In this document: positions 10,846-23,450 of the stretch, in pieces | Numbering within the stretch: position 1 is the first letter of the stretch | Layout of the letters: every line of letters begins with the position of its first letter | Origin: Thamnaconus septentrionalis | Taxonomy: Eukaryota; Chordata; Actinopteri; Tetraodontiformes; Monacanthidae | DNA: 64,000 bases | Direction of reading: 5' to 3' | Assembly: GCA_009823395.1 (NCBI GenBank) | Contig: CM020508.1 | Span: 9,828,515 to 9,892,514 of the forward strand | Position numbers and translations under genes: made by a program | Notes under the pieces: generated by a model | What the model was told of the DNA's origin: nothing | Database searches by the model: none | The model's input: only the letters and a program-made list of their open reading frames with translations

Positions 10846-11043
10846 CTACTGCAGCTCGTATGGATCCGAACGAGGAGTAACGACTGGTGGGACAGAGTGG
10901 CGATGACTTCTTTTTCGGATCAACAGTGGCTGGCAAATTTTCGGTTGCAACGTCGCACATTTAATCTCATATGTGGGGAAACTGCGACCGCTGCTCCACT
11001 GACAAAATACGCTAACGCGGACAAACATTTATTAGCATCCTAA
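10846..11043 (+). pseudogene. Harbinger-type transposase fragment
   Basis: Open frame ending at TAA 11041-11043, with LLQLVWIRTRSNDWWDRV followed by WLANFRLQRRTFNLICGE. The position and aromatic pattern fit the N-terminal part of PIF/Harbinger nucleases. The catalytic DDE region is absent. No start codon is apparent, and the frame is open further upstream without recognisable content. Confidence 0.5.
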
Positions 11044-11199
11044 TAAAAGAGTCTAACAAAAATGATTTGTTTCCGCTTCTTGTTTGTAACTTTACGATGA
11101 CGACGGCGGGAGGTGGGGCGCCGACCAAGTACGTACACGGGAGAGGTGAGTGGAGTAGGTCGTTAATGTGGACTGAGCTGAGTGCGATTTTATGTGAAG

Positions 11200-11240
11200 C
11201 GAATACCCAAACCACCTCCCCGAAGTGGTTTGGGTATTCG
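11200..11240. repeat. perfect 16-bp hairpin inside the Harbinger relic
   Basis: CGAATACCCAAACCAC (11200-11215) and its exact reverse complement (11225-11240) flank a 9-nt loop. It sits subterminally in the Harbinger-like element. Confidence 0.85.
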
Positions 11241-11347
11241 GATGACAAAAACGGATTTGGACTGTTTGCACTTGGTTACTTCGTGTTTTTTTTTTTTGCC
11301 GATCGGAATACGAAAAACGCATGAAATGACCAAGTGCAAACAGGGCC

Positions 11348-12238
11348 AAGTGACACTTAAGGGTGATGTTTTAATGAGCTAAAAAGAAAAGAAAAGAAGA
11401 AGAAGCTTTTGTTTTGAGGACAGCATCTAATGATGAGAAATGGTACTGCAACCAGTTTCATGTTTATAACTGTTATCTGATGTTACATCTGACATCTTTG
11501 CAACCTTTTTGTACTAGACATGATGCCACTTATGATCACAAAACCCTTAGAAGATCCATGTTCTTACCAAATGTATTAGCATTATATGCAATATTGTTGG
11601 TGCAATATTGCAGCTTCTGTACAGACAGATATTTTTATTTACCTAAATAAAAATGGTTATTATTAGCAATAAAAGAAACAAACATTATACATTTACTTTT
11701 AATAACTTTAACCACTTGCACCAAACCTACATTTTCTGCCACCCTTTAAATGTTTCCCACTGGTCCATTAATTCTTGGGTTGGCCCACTTAATAGTAAGG
11801 ATGAAAAAGTAAAGGTAATCAGCCTGGGCTACATTAGTCTTACTAGAAAGCCACAGTTGATTATTGACATATTAATTAGCTGAAGATTTAGAGATTCATT
11901 AGAGCCAATGGAATGCTTCTGCATCATTTTCAAGCTATTTTATTTTTTTGTTTTAAATCTCTGAAGGCAGTTGATAGGGTAAAGACTTAAGCCAGGACAG
12001 AAGCCAGACATCATGTCCTGCCTATTAGCTCCACGCTGCCGGGCTCATCTATCTTTATTGGTTATCCATTAGCCCGAATTAAAGGGAGACACGAGATAAT
12101 AGCAGTAATGATGCTGATGATGGAATTAGACTGCGGGTACACACGTCACCATTGCAGCGCTGCGCCAGGAATCATAAAGAGTTCCCACTGACTCATGGGC
12201 AAACACATAAAACAAACAATCCTTTTCTGCTGTGGATA

Positions 12239-12240
<2 letters not shown>
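11348..12240. other. intronic stretch, no gene
   Basis: AT-rich sequence. 11990-12180 is a more even-composition block with TTATTGG, TTAGCCCGAATTAAAGG and AATTAGA motifs. No coding or repeat content is recognised. Confidence 0.5.

Positions 12241-12289
<49 letters not shown>
12241..12289. repeat. (TG)n microsatellite
   Basis: 49 bp of perfect TG repeat. Confidence 0.97.
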
Positions 12290-12293
<4 letters not shown>

Positions 12294-12428
12294 ATTTGTG
12301 ATAGATGGACATAAAGAGAAAAAAAGGGGAAATGTTTAATTATGTGAGACACGTCAGTGTGTGCGTGCACTAAGTTTATGTCACGTACCCTGCTAGCACA
12401 GGTGCCAGTGCACAGATGCTGCTGGTAC

Positions 12429-12430
<2 letters not shown>

Positions 12431-12481
<51 letters not shown>
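12431..12481. repeat. (GT)n microsatellite
   Basis: 51 bp of perfect GT repeat, only about 140 bp from the preceding TG array. Confidence 0.97.
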
Positions 12482-12482
<1 letters not shown>

Positions 12483-12774
12483 ACGTGTGTGATGATGATG
12501 GTTGGCAGGGTGCGAGCATCAGTCTGAGCAGCTGTGCGCAAAAAGAAGAAAAAAGAAAAAGGCAAATCAGGATGGCAGGCATTAGCCAGCGGGGACGGAG
12601 GGATCATTAAGGCGACTTTGTGGAAAGATTCTCAGATCAGAAATGCACGGAGTGGAAATGAAGACGTGGGCGCCTGCGCCCGGACCCGAGCTGATGCAGG
12701 GAGGCGTGAAGAAGTCACGTACGGCCGCCGCGCCGCACCGCGCCGCCCCCCGATCAATCAGGAGTGTTTACGGG

Positions 12775-13265
12775 CCGGGCCGAGAACCGCCTTCCTTTCC
12801 TGTTTTGGTTGGAGGCATGTAACCAATCTCTCTTTTATTATGCCTCTTAATTAGCACCACATGAATTACTAATCAAGCATGAAGAAGGCATTCACCAATT
12901 TAAAAGGCGATCGCCCATGAAATGAACGGCACAGCCTGGTATGTATCAGATAGCAGAGCCGCGGGCCTCGAGGAAGGTGGGTAAAGGAGAGAAGCGTAGA
13001 CGGGCACGCTCACACACACACGTACGCACGCGCATACACATTCAGCAGGGCAAAACGTACTGTGGATCATTAAGTATTTAGAATTGTATCATTGCTGACC
13101 TTGCCATGGTGCTGTGTTTACTCAGTGATCCACCCAGGAGACATTGATCTTGGTCATACGGAAGCTAATGACCACCAGAGAAATACTGATCATATTTCAG
13201 CGCCAGTCAATTTGGCTCATTAGGGCCGCTTCACCTCCTGCCGCGGCCCCGTATTGATCTGGCCA
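12775..13265. other. candidate conserved noncoding block
   Basis: Two balanced-composition islands (12775-12960 and 13055-13265) with homeodomain-type cores (CTTAATTAGCACC, GAATTACTAATCAAG, CTCATTAGGG) and no frame or repeat character. They are separated by a short CA-rich stretch. Conservation is inferred from appearance only. Confidence 0.25.
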
Positions 13266-14241
13266 CCAGGCCGTTCCTCTCCTCTAACTAGGGGAGGGAG
13301 CACGCAAAATAAACTGGAACTGGTATGGCGGTCGAACAGCGCGCGGGTCGGGGAGCAGCAGGTGCGCCCCTTTAGTCCGGTGATCAGTATAAAGTTGCTG
13401 CAAATTGCTGTTTAAGACTGACTGTGGCGGACAAAGTGAGCAGCTGCTAACTTTAACCAGACAGCAGCTGTTAGCACCGTCATATATCCTCTCTTCCTCA
13501 CTTAGTGCATGACACTTCATTAAGTGTGCGAGATTTTGTTCAATAAATCTTGTTTATGTGTCAGTCTTATTTATTTTCTCTGGCTGAATCTCACATAAAC
13601 CACACATATAACCAGGATAATACCTAATATTTTCTTTGAAGCATCACTGGTTGCTTTTGTTGATCTGAGCTGCAGTTAGCTCTGCTGCATCATAGGCCTT
13701 TCTTTTTTCTGACAAAGGCGACCAAAGGTGCATAAATGTGATCGGCTGAAGGTGTTTTTACTTGGTCTTGATCCCTCAGGTTCTTGGAGTTTGCTGAGTA
13801 GTTCATACTTTAAATATACGACCAAAACTTTTTGAATGTCATAAATTGAAATCAGGATTTCAGCGACTTGAATTTTTAAAAACACTGAAGATTACAGATG
13901 AAAAAAATACATAGCTGAAAATTTGACGCTTAAGATTTACAGGCAAGAAATGAGATACTTGAAAAGCAAAACATTCAACAGACTTTTCAAGTTTGAAACC
14001 AGAGCCAAAAAAAACACACACAGACGCACACAGATACACACACGCGCACAAATCCTAAAAAAGTCTGGAAAACTGTCCTCAGGTTTCACAGAGAATTTTT
14101 CTTCGGGCTCTAAGACCCTGTGCACCGTCTCCTTTCCTCTAATCTCCACTTATCTGGCAGCCAGGTGAGCCGCTGCACATGGCTGCTGGGCAGGCTTTGG
14201 TTGGAGGAAATTTACCTCATCTTTATGGTATTCTCCTCCCA
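13266..14241. other. intronic stretch, no gene
   Basis: Mixed-composition sequence. A short CA-rich segment lies at 14014-14050. Nothing else is recognised. Confidence 0.5.

Positions 14242-14277
<36 letters not shown>
14242..14277. repeat. (CA)n microsatellite
   Basis: 36 bp of CA repeat with one interruption (ACAT near the start). Confidence 0.95.
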
Positions 14278-14279
<2 letters not shown>

Positions 14280-16363
14280 TTTAGCCTTTAGCGCCAACTG
14301 TCACACGGAAGGCAAGCGGAGACGTTCTCCTTCCTGACAGCAGGAGGCCACAGGGATTGGACCGCAGAGTGCCCAAGCCCCGCCCATCATGGCAGGCAGG
14401 TTGCCGGGCTCGCAGGTGATCGCTATCTGACAGATAATAGCGGATGAAAAAGCAGCAGTTGGCTGTTTCTCTGGGGGATCCAGGGACCCGGTGCTGGGTG
14501 GCGGATCAGAGGGGCAAAAAAAATGTTTTGACAAGGAACAGCGTCAACCAGCGAGCGGCTGGACACGGACACCCCCCCCACGCATGACACAACGGTGGGC
14601 GAGGTCACAGCCATCAAATCTCCACGGAATCACTCTTAAAGATCCCGTGTTAAACACCTTCCCATCCTTCGGTCCAGTGGAGCAGCCTGGCGCAGCTAAA
14701 GACCCTACTTTAGCCCGCTGTTAGCAGCCTGCTGCCAAAATCAATCAGCTTCCTGCGGAAGCTTAAGCTTTGATGGACCTTGAACCAACATTGAGATGCG
14801 GCCACGAGGGTTTCTCTGAAGGTGAAACAAAACGTGGGCCAGGTATCAGTTCCCCTTGTGACATCACAGAAGGCTGAAGAGACACAGAAAGATAGAGAAT
14901 CTGACAGAACACGGGGCCCTTAATGTACACATGCCGGAGGTGAGACGCAGCAAGGCACAATTTTTTTTCTTTCCTCTCTTTTTCTTCAGAAAAAAAAGCC
15001 AGCTGTAGTTTTATTAGTAAGTCTTTACTGCTTTCACTTGCTCCACTTTATTACACATGTCTTAATTTCTCTTAACAGAAAAGTGAGTCCCCAGTGCGCA
15101 GTAAAACTGCTTTATGCCTCAGAATCTTAAAATCTTGTCTACTCTCCTCCTGTGCTTTATTTTATTTCTTATTAGCTGTTTTTAATTTCAGGGAGGAAAA
15201 ATATTAGCCTTGGTGATGCAAACGTGAGCACAGTTTTATCTGTTGAGTCTCATATAAAGCAAAACACATATTTTAGAAATGTGGTCAAATCATATTGAGC
15301 TGTAGCTGTGAGCTCTCAGATCTGCTGAAAGTTGTAAAGATACAATCAGCGCTATCAACCCTGGTAGTGCATGGATATGTTAATAGTGATGCACAGGGTA
15401 GATTTGTAAGTAGAAAATAATATACAGGCGATAAGAGCATAGCTGACTAGAATTAACAAGACTTTTTGTTGAGGTTGGACGTCTTTACATAAAAGCACAT
15501 ATTAGCTGCAGAAACACTTCAATGTCATATCCTCTTACAAGCTGATATTTTTAGACTATTTTCTGATGAAGAAAATATTAAAACAAATTACAAAATGCAA
15601 CAACTCTGACCATATTATACACTGACGATATTCAAACCTCTACTATATTCTGTCATATACAGTCCATTGCAAACTCATTAAGCCCATATCTTATTGGCCT
15701 ATCTTTCTTTTTTTTTTCTACAGGATGATTGGATGAAAATTTAGCATTTCCTTTGGTCAAGGTGGGCACTGTGTGCAAACGAGCCCTGTGTGACGTGATG
15801 CAGTGACAAATGACCTCGTGACACTGCGGTCTGGACACTACAGGGGGGCTTCAGTCAGCGTCAAAAGCATCACAAAGTGTTTATGACGTAAACCATGGAA
15901 TTTAAATAAAAGCTTTGTGTGTGTTGGTGGCTGCCTTTTTAAAGGCTTCACCACGAAATGAGCTGCTGCCGTGTCGATGACCCTGTCGCCGAACCTGACA
16001 GCTGACCAGTTAATGGAACCGTGGCCTCTAAAAACAGGATGTCGTCGTGGAAAGCCATCGTTTGTGATCCTTTGTCTGATTTATACATAGTTCTCCACAT
16101 CCACAATCACCATGAGACCATGAAAACCTGATAATGACCGTGACCGCTGGCCCTCACTGTCTCCAGGCAGCGTGTTTATACCAACACACACTCTGTTAAT
16201 TATCAGAGCGAGGGATTATTTATACAGTCAAAGCTCGACTATTAGCCACAACATGAGATACTGACTGCATCTTTCAAGCAGAGCAACAAAGAAAGAGCGT
16301 AACGACCGGCTGCCAATGACATCTATGTGGAGGCTGTTTAGAGTAAAGGAATGGTGTCCTGGC
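14278..16363. other. intronic stretch, no gene
   Basis: No exon is recognised. A CTTGTGACATCACAGAAGG motif at about 14856 resembles one in the block at 47472-47830 and may mark a related element fragment. AT-rich from 14980 to 15720. Confidence 0.5.
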
Positions 16364-16399
<36 letters not shown>

Positions 16400-16400
16400 C
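16364..16400. repeat. (CA)n microsatellite
   Basis: 37 bp of CA repeat with one CGCA interruption. Confidence 0.95.
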
Positions 16401-16819
16401 ATAGATGGACACACACAGGGAATCCAAACTCAATCCAGCAGCCATAACACAGAGACAGAGTGGCATCAGCCTCTATTATCTAGTCCCTGTGCCGCCAACA
16501 CAAAAGGCTCCCTGGAACAAAAATCCAATCAGTCCTCTCTAGGAGGATTTGCTCCACAGCAGTGCTCAGCAACACTGGTGGCTCCGCTCGCCGACAAAGG
16601 AATAATCTCAGAGCCCGCAGCCCCGTTCACAGCCTGTTTGCTGCTTTCTTCACATCGGCCTTTTTCACGGGCAGCCAAAGACGGAGTCGACGCCTCTCTG
16701 TTGTCGCCCGCCGTCCTTTGAGTTTCGGCTCTGCCCGGCGCCCCCCAAACCCAACCCCCCTCCCCCACAATCCCCCTCTCCCATCTCTCTCTGCATGCAA
16801 AAACATGAAACACATGGTC

Positions 16820-17175
16820 GGCTGTGTGTATAATGCGTGAAATTACCGTATTTGCGACAGAGGGAATATTTACTTTGGCATTAGCGATATAGGCTCGCTG
16901 GTGGTGGTGGGAAGGAAAGAGGAAAAAAAAAACAACTTTCAGGCACACTGGCTGCAGACAGGTTTGAAATAATTGTTTGATGACAAATATTTTCTAAATA
17001 TTATCAATATTGTGCCGCTCCTCCTGGCTGCTATCTCTCTGGGCCCACCCCCGCCGCCCCCTTTGTCTGCTAAATTATCACACTGCCTCCTCCATTCAGC
17101 GGCCGCCGCCGCCGCTCGCTTATTTATCCAAGATGCCGAGACGCCTTCGACAAAAATCAACTGGAAAATTATGAA
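16820..17175. other. candidate conserved noncoding block
   Basis: AT-rich island with TATAATGCGTGAAATTACCG, AATAATTGTTTGATGACAAA and AAATTATGAATGTGAG motifs, interrupted by C-rich and GCC-repeat sequence (17040-17120). It looks like enhancer-type sequence. No comparative evidence is available here. Confidence 0.25.
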
Positions 17176-18664
17176 TGTGAGCCCCCCCCCGCTTACACTC
17201 ACCCTCCTCCCAGCCCGGCTCCTCCAGCCCTTCATCCCTGGCTCTGTGTGTCGTTGTTTTTGTTGTCTGAGGCAATTTAAACTGGAGAGCATTGTCCACC
17301 GTGACGAACGCCGGGGAGACGAGCCGCAAAGTCAAAAGGAAAGGAGACAATTAGGCCAATAATGGGAAGTGTTCTCTTCACAGCTCTTCAAGCACAAATA
17401 AGACAAGTTCTCAAGCAGGAAAAAAAAAGAAGCTCATTTTTGGTCCTTCTGGTTTTCTTTTTTGTGCATTTCTGTCTTCATTTTCTCCTTGATCCACTTA
17501 TGTGTAGAGTATTGTGGAGGGTTATTTGTTGCTCACTGAGAGATAGTTGACAGGTGGTGGCCTCTGGCTGTTTGATGGCTATGGTGCTGAAACTGATGCT
17601 TCTTCAAGGTGGCCATTACTCAGCACCTCATTTCAAATTATTATTTTCTTTGGAGATCTCCCAAAGTGCAAAAAAAATTGTTGACATTAGACAAAAACCA
17701 AGAAGAGAAATCTCTGTCTCTCTGTCCCTTGTTGTCTTTTGACCAGATACAGACGTGTTGTTTTTGTTTTTGAGAGACTCGACTTTCACAACTTTCACGA
17801 CTTCTCACTGTTGGAAGAAGAGCAATGGATCCAGCAGCTGCGGCGAGATCAAAGACATTTTTATCTTTGACTGTTTGGACGACTGCTCACCTACTTCTCC
17901 ATTCTAAAGAAGTGAAAGCCATTAAGCGTGTGAAGGCGGTGCACCGCGTCCACTGGAGGCGGAGCAACACAACACAACTCACACCGCAGACAATTTAATC
18001 CAAGCAAATCAGCGCTTTCTGACATGTGTTATGCAAATAGAGAAAGACTGCGAACGCACAACCCCTGGCTGTGGCGGCGCGTCGAGGCACAATTTAATTT
18101 ATGTGCTTTCTTTCACTGCGGCAAACTATAAAGATTAAATCACTTTGTTTTTTCCCCGCCTCCCCTTCTCTCGTTTCGTGCCAACGCCAGAGTTTTGGTC
18201 GGCCACGCCAGGTTTTTGTGGCTAGACGACAAACCTGTTGTTATCCGATCCCTCTGTAATAACCCCCGCCATGAAAGAGAAACCAATTTCCACGGCTCCT
18301 TATTTTCCTAATGGTGTGTTTGTTTTATTAACTGTTGCTCCTCCAGGCAATTTTAAGTAACTGCGAGTGCCATCGCTGGTAATAAAGCCTCGTTTTAACG
18401 TCGGCTGCGCCGGCAACACAGTGGAAAACATCGCACTCTCCCCTCATTTTTCTTTCTTTTTACCACTTCATTCATCAATTGTCTTTTTCAGAGCGACGCA
18501 GCAACACTTTGACAGTGACACAGCGGCTTTTTATTACCAATAACTGACGGAGGCGCTGTCGCCGGCGCACATCTGCTGAGGGATGATGTTTGTATTCCCT
18601 CATATTATTGATGTTGTTTTTGAGGATCACATTCTGCTGCACGAGAATCTCTGACCATGATACT
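17176..18664. other. intronic stretch with an octamer motif, no gene
   Basis: Contains a perfect POU-type octamer ATGCAAAT at 18031-18038 in an otherwise moderately AT-rich 18000-18420 segment. No coding signal or named repeat is seen. Confidence 0.4.
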
Positions 18665-18718
18665 GAGAGAGAGAGAGAGATGGAGAGAGTGAGAGTGAGA
18701 GAGAGAGAGAGGGAGAGA
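18665..18718. repeat. (GA)n microsatellite, imperfect
   Basis: About 54 bp of GA repeat with TGGA and GAGT interruptions. Confidence 0.9.
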
Positions 18719-20545
18719 CCTTAATTGTGAGTTATGACTGCTTAATGGATTGAAATGTTCTGGATTTGATTCAAGCTGACAGGAATGTGATTTGGAGAGG
18801 GGATTGTTCTGTTTTTTGCGAAGTTGAACGCGGCTGTGTCTGAATTCTCAATGCATTCCTTGTACTATGTAAATGTCCTCTGAACAAAAAAAACCCACTG
18901 GAACTCCCTGAATATATATTGAAATTATAAATTGATGATGTGAGCTATTCAAAAAACAAAAAGGAAAGAAAAACAGGGCTTTTAAAAGACGATATTGGTC
19001 CCTCGAAGCGCTGCAGAAATATTCCATTCCTGAATCTTTCGCACATACATATTATTCTGACATGTCCAACTTGCAAAAAATCATTTTCCAAAACTCCAAC
19101 ACTCGCGTGGAGCAGAGAAGATTCCGACGCAGCTTCTTCAAACGTGTTTGTTGTGCAAAACGTGACTCCTGACCAGGAGAGGTCTGTACGATGGCCGTGG
19201 CTGTCTGAGCGTGGAAACGCAACACAGACGCACACGCACGCACACAATGCCTGTAAAAAGACAGAGTGTAATAAATACAATAATTAATAATTTCCATCCT
19301 CCGGCAGAAACAGCAGGGGAATGGAGACACAAAGAGAGGAGAGAGAAAAAGCACCAAGGTGAGAGGAGAGCTGTGAGAACTGCCCATTATCTCCACACTG
19401 CTTCGTTACCAAACACACACAAGCACACACACACACACACCCTCTAAAAAAATGTGGCCAGATCTCATGAATATGATTGACCTTTTTTTCCAGTGTAATG
19501 CTGAGAGCATCCAAAGGGGGGAGAAGGAGAAACTAAACACAGGCGGGCAGAGTTAATTCACAACAACACATTATTGGCCGCTGACTGCAGATATGGAAAA
19601 GGACAATCTAATCGATAGGCTCAAAGAACCACAATGGGCCGCCCCAATCAATGTCTGCAGCCCCCATTTTCTTCACCGCGAGAAGACAAAGCCTCCAGCG
19701 CAGGTGTTTTTTGTTCATCAGGTCTGTTTTTTTAAATTATTTATTTACTTATTTATTTATTTTTTCTGTCGCACACCAACCTGAGCAGCAGTGTGTGTGT
19801 GCTTGTGTGTGACTGTGTGCATACCTGGCTACTCCCGTGGTGGAACAGTTGCCAGGACTAATCATTATTTAGTTGTGGTGGGGCTGGAAAGGTCAGCAGT
19901 CTGAAATGTCAGGCTGTGTTCAACAGGAGCCAGATGCAGCCGTGCGTTGCTCAAGTGTCCAATTAAAGAGGGCAGAGTGAGGTTTGAGTGGGTCTGTGCC
20001 GGAGTGACTGCGGGTGTGTGTGTGCGTCCTGCTGGCTGTGCTGCATTGTTGTTGTTCTCCCACTGCATGGATTGCTGGATGTAAAGCAAATGGGGACAAA
20101 AAAAAACAACAAAAAAAGGAAGCGGCGTGAATTGGTCTGCTGCGCTGCCGCCGGTGGATGCTGTGAAGAAAACAGAAGGCCTTCGAAATCCTTGGAATGG
20201 GTGGAAGAGAGAGCAGACGGAGGCAGGAGAGGAAGGGAGGAGGCAATAACGCGGCTTTTAAAAGGGAGAGAAAGAGAAGAAGAAAGAGGGACGTTTGATG
20301 CCAGCGTGCGAGCAGAGATTCCACATCAGCTGAGCGGGGGCGGGGGAGGATGACGAGGAGGAACGGTGGGGGTGGGAGTGGGGGGCTGGGGATGGGGGGG
20401 TGGGAGCCGAAACTCCTTTAATCTGCGTGTGGAAGGAGAGGGTGTCCTGCCTGCGTCCCCCATCACACTCATTCATCTAAAACCCTCAGCTGCTCCTCAC
20501 ACAGCCATTATAATAACCTTCACCAGGACTGCCTGCCTGCGTGCA

Positions 20546-20547
<2 letters not shown>
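18719..20547. other. intronic stretch, no gene
   Basis: Contains a short CA run (19421-19441), a TTTA-rich run (19736-19762) and G-rich sequence at 20330-20405. No exon is recognised. Confidence 0.5.
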
Positions 20548-20597
<50 letters not shown>

Positions 20598-20609
20598 GGT
20601 GTGTGTGTG
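20548..20609. repeat. (GT)n microsatellite
   Basis: About 62 bp of GT repeat, interrupted by ATGTGTAGGT near 20591-20600. Confidence 0.95.
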
Positions 20610-20871
20610 CCCGCGTGCGCAAACGCGCCCACTCGCCCGCTGTGAATAGTAATAGGCATCAGGGCCGGATAAAATATGTCTGCTGAGTTAAGAATATAAT
20701 GGAGTCGCCTTCAAGGCCACACATAACAACAGGCAGAATAATGACCTGCAATCATTTACAGAGCACAACGAGCTGCACACTGGTCAGAGGAGGAGGAGGA
20801 GGAGGAGGAAGCTGGAATAATTGAAAGCTTTTCCAGTCTAGGGGCCCGGGCCTTCATATCAAGGGTCCCTG

Positions 20872-20909
<38 letters not shown>
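20872..20909. repeat. (TG)n microsatellite
   Basis: 38 bp of TG repeat. Confidence 0.95.
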
Positions 20910-20910
<1 letters not shown>

Positions 20911-21579
20911 TGCAGAAGAAATGCCCAGGGAGAGTGGCTCTATTGTGTCCGCTGGAATATAAAGTTAGCTCATCTAATATGAGAGATGGGAGCGATTAAT
21001 CCGCTGGGATGTCACACACGGTGTCATTTTGACAGGGCCCTTTTATTGCCGCCCGAGTAAAACTTTACGGCGGCGTGGAGTCATTGCTTTTCTTTTTAAC
21101 CCCCCCGCCCAGCGCGAAGGGAAAGTTATGCCATGTTACCTGCTTAAAGAGCGTCTCCTCGCAGGGATTTAAAAGTGCACGAGGAGGAAGAAAAAAATAA
21201 AAAAATCCAGGGTCCGAGGTGGGTTTTTTTTTGTGGGGAACAAGTAAAAGTAATGATCCTGAAAAAGACTTTAAAGTCTTTAAAACAGGCAGAGAGGAAG
21301 GAGGACGCTTAGAGGAGGAGCTGGGCTACCTGGCTTCCTGTCACTTCCTGCAACATTAGCTTCTTACACACTTCCGCCAGCTTCCACTCTTGCAGCGCAA
21401 ACACGCCATTGATGGTCTGATCGCTCCTGCCAATATTCCCCCTCTCGTAGGTGGTTTCAAACGAGGGAACCTGGCGGCTAACCTTTAGCTTTAGCGACCA
21501 GCTGCAAGCAACTAGAGGAAAACAGAGAAATTAAGGCAAACTCTGGAGACAGCGGGGTCAAAAGGCTGTCCAACATTTG
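20910..21579. other. intronic stretch, no gene
   Basis: 20950-21130 is an even-composition block (GAGCGATTAATCCGCTGGG and similar) that may be regulatory. No coding signal is seen. Confidence 0.4.
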
Positions 21580-21603
21580 ATCTATCCATCTATCTATCTA
21601 TCC

Positions 21604-21655
<52 letters not shown>

Positions 21656-21755
21656 CTCTCTCTCTAGCTATCTATCTCTCTATCTATCTATCTATATTAT
21701 CTATCTCTCTATCTCTCTATCTATGTATCGATCTATCTATCTATCTATCTCTCTA
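21580..21755. repeat. (ATCT)n / GATA tetranucleotide array
   Basis: About 175 bp of ATCT repeats with CTCT, TATC and GTATCG variants. The longest pure stretch is at about 21604-21656. GATA-type arrays are common in fish. Confidence 0.95.
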
Positions 21756-23283
21756 AAACATGCTCCCACCTGACCAGAAACTATTTTCCGCCCAGCTCGT
21801 TGTGACTGAGTCCCTCTGTGTCAGGCTGTGGCGGCCGAGGCCCTGAGTCTCTCCTCCTCTGCGGTGCCCGCGGAACATCTGGGATGTAAACCTGATGAAT
21901 TAACCCGGTCTCCGCTTATGCATTATTCCAATCAAAGCAAATTAAATCACCGCAGCTCCTGCAGACTTACGGCTCCCTGCGTATTCCTCGCCGAGCCCAT
22001 CTGTTCCTCTCGGCGCAGCTCCCCTCCTCTCCTGCCTTGCCGAGCGGCTCGTCCTCGCAGCTGCGCCGCTACGCTAACGGACAAGCGGGGAGCTCCCAGG
22101 CACTACTTTGAGACTGACTGAATGACCAGTTCAGCCTCCCAGTGCTCCTAGAGCTCAAGTCTGATAACTCTCATAGAGGCTGACCGTAAAGGGAACCGGA
22201 GCAGTGATGTGAACCACAACTCTTTTTAACGACTAGCCTTTATATGAGTTGCTCGCCAAAAGAGAATAAAGTTTTTGAGTCATTTGACTCACTCAGTCAG
22301 TCACACAAGCTCCACCCATTATCAGGGCAATTCAGTGATTTGTTCATAGTTTGTGGGTGTGTGCATGAGTTGAATCAAGAACCCGGAGTGTTTATTTTCC
22401 CCACAGCTTGAGAAAACAGAGTGAACACAGGTATGAGCGACGGACTTGAGGGATTTCAACAAATGAAGTTAGAACAGCAGTTGTAGAGCGGTGACATGTT
22501 GCCTGGTGTCTCTGTTGCTGTCCGCTAGCAAGCGCTAGTGTTGGACGAGTCAGCGAGCGACTCTGGTTTTGAACAATCCGTCCAGGACTCACAGATGGCC
22601 ACTAGAGGGGCACCGTGGGCCGAAGTTTGACTGGACTTACCGAAATTGGTGATGGTCAACAGGTCGAGACGGCGTTGTTGCTGAAAAGAAAAGAGAAAGG
22701 AGTCAAAAACATGTTGGATGCTGCAGTGCTGCGAGTCAAAGCTGCTAAAACATTCTCATCTTTCGCTCTGATTTCCCATGTAGCACCTGTAGGTTAGGAG
22801 CAGCGCTCAGTTGTGATGAGACTCTTGTTTCCATCTAATTTCCTTAACAGTTTTCCAGTTACACTTTACCCATCACCCTCTTTCACTTCAGCACAATCAA
22901 AGCAAAAAAAAAAAAAAATCTAATAATTTAAAAAATATGCCACTTGTGTCGGCGGTGAAAGGCAGCCGAGGCCTTTTGACAGCGTGCGCAGAAATTCCAC
23001 ATCCGTGCAATAGAACTATTTCTGCGTAGGCACCGTTGCATGAGAGCTAAAATTAGGATTGTTGGGTGAACGACGGGACTGGCGTGCTTTGCTGAAACAG
23101 AGGAACTGGGAGAGGGGGGAGCGCTCGGCAGTTTTTATGGAGTGCGTCTGAAAGAGAGCGCAATTTTACACTTGAGGTCTCCTGCAGCAAAGGAGGAGTC
23201 TGCAGCAGGAGCTGCCTGGCTACCCCTCTCTTTAACCCTGCTGCCTTTTATACTGTCGCTCCCCCTCTCACGCACACATGGGT

Positions 23284-23284
<1 letters not shown>
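21756..23284. other. intronic stretch, no gene
   Basis: Includes GC-rich sequence at 21820-22090 and an A-run at 22904-22918. No exon or named repeat is recognised. Confidence 0.5.

Positions 23285-23317
<33 letters not shown>
23285..23317. repeat. (CA)n microsatellite
   Basis: 33 bp of perfect CA repeat. Confidence 0.95.
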
Positions 23318-23320
<3 letters not shown>

Positions 23321-23405
23321 ACTATTAAGCACTGCAGTAATCAACACCTAAGCCCTCCTCATTCGCGAGTCCCTCAGGAAAGATCTTCATGTCGTACAGA
23401 TGGAT

Positions 23406-23407
<2 letters not shown>

Positions 23408-23444
<37 letters not shown>

Positions 23445-23450
23445 CATGTG
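23408..23450. repeat. (GT)n microsatellite
   Basis: About 43 bp of GT repeat, 90 bp from the CA array at 23285, in the opposite dinucleotide sense. Confidence 0.95.

Larger units (their letters stand above)
10607..11347 (+). mobile_element. PIF/Harbinger-like DNA transposon relic
   Basis: Bounded by perfect 21-bp terminal inverted repeats (10607-10627 and 11327-11347), each starting GGCCCTGTTTGCACTTGG inward. Flanks carry similar octamers, CACACTTA (10599-10606) and GACACTTA (11352-11359), although the right one is 4 bp away from the repeat. Inside, a plus-strand frame contains NDWWDRVAMTSFSD and NFRLQRRTFNLICGE, resembling the segment just ahead of the nuclease domain of HARBI1-like transposases (pattern WW-RV, W-NFR, TF-LC). 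It stops at 11041, so this is a deleted, non-autonomous copy. The usual 3-bp TWA duplication is not clear. Confidence 0.65.

Noticed and set aside
12146..12607. 153-codon minus-strand frame with His-Thr repeats
   Set aside because: It reads through the two TG/CA microsatellites. Composition artefact.
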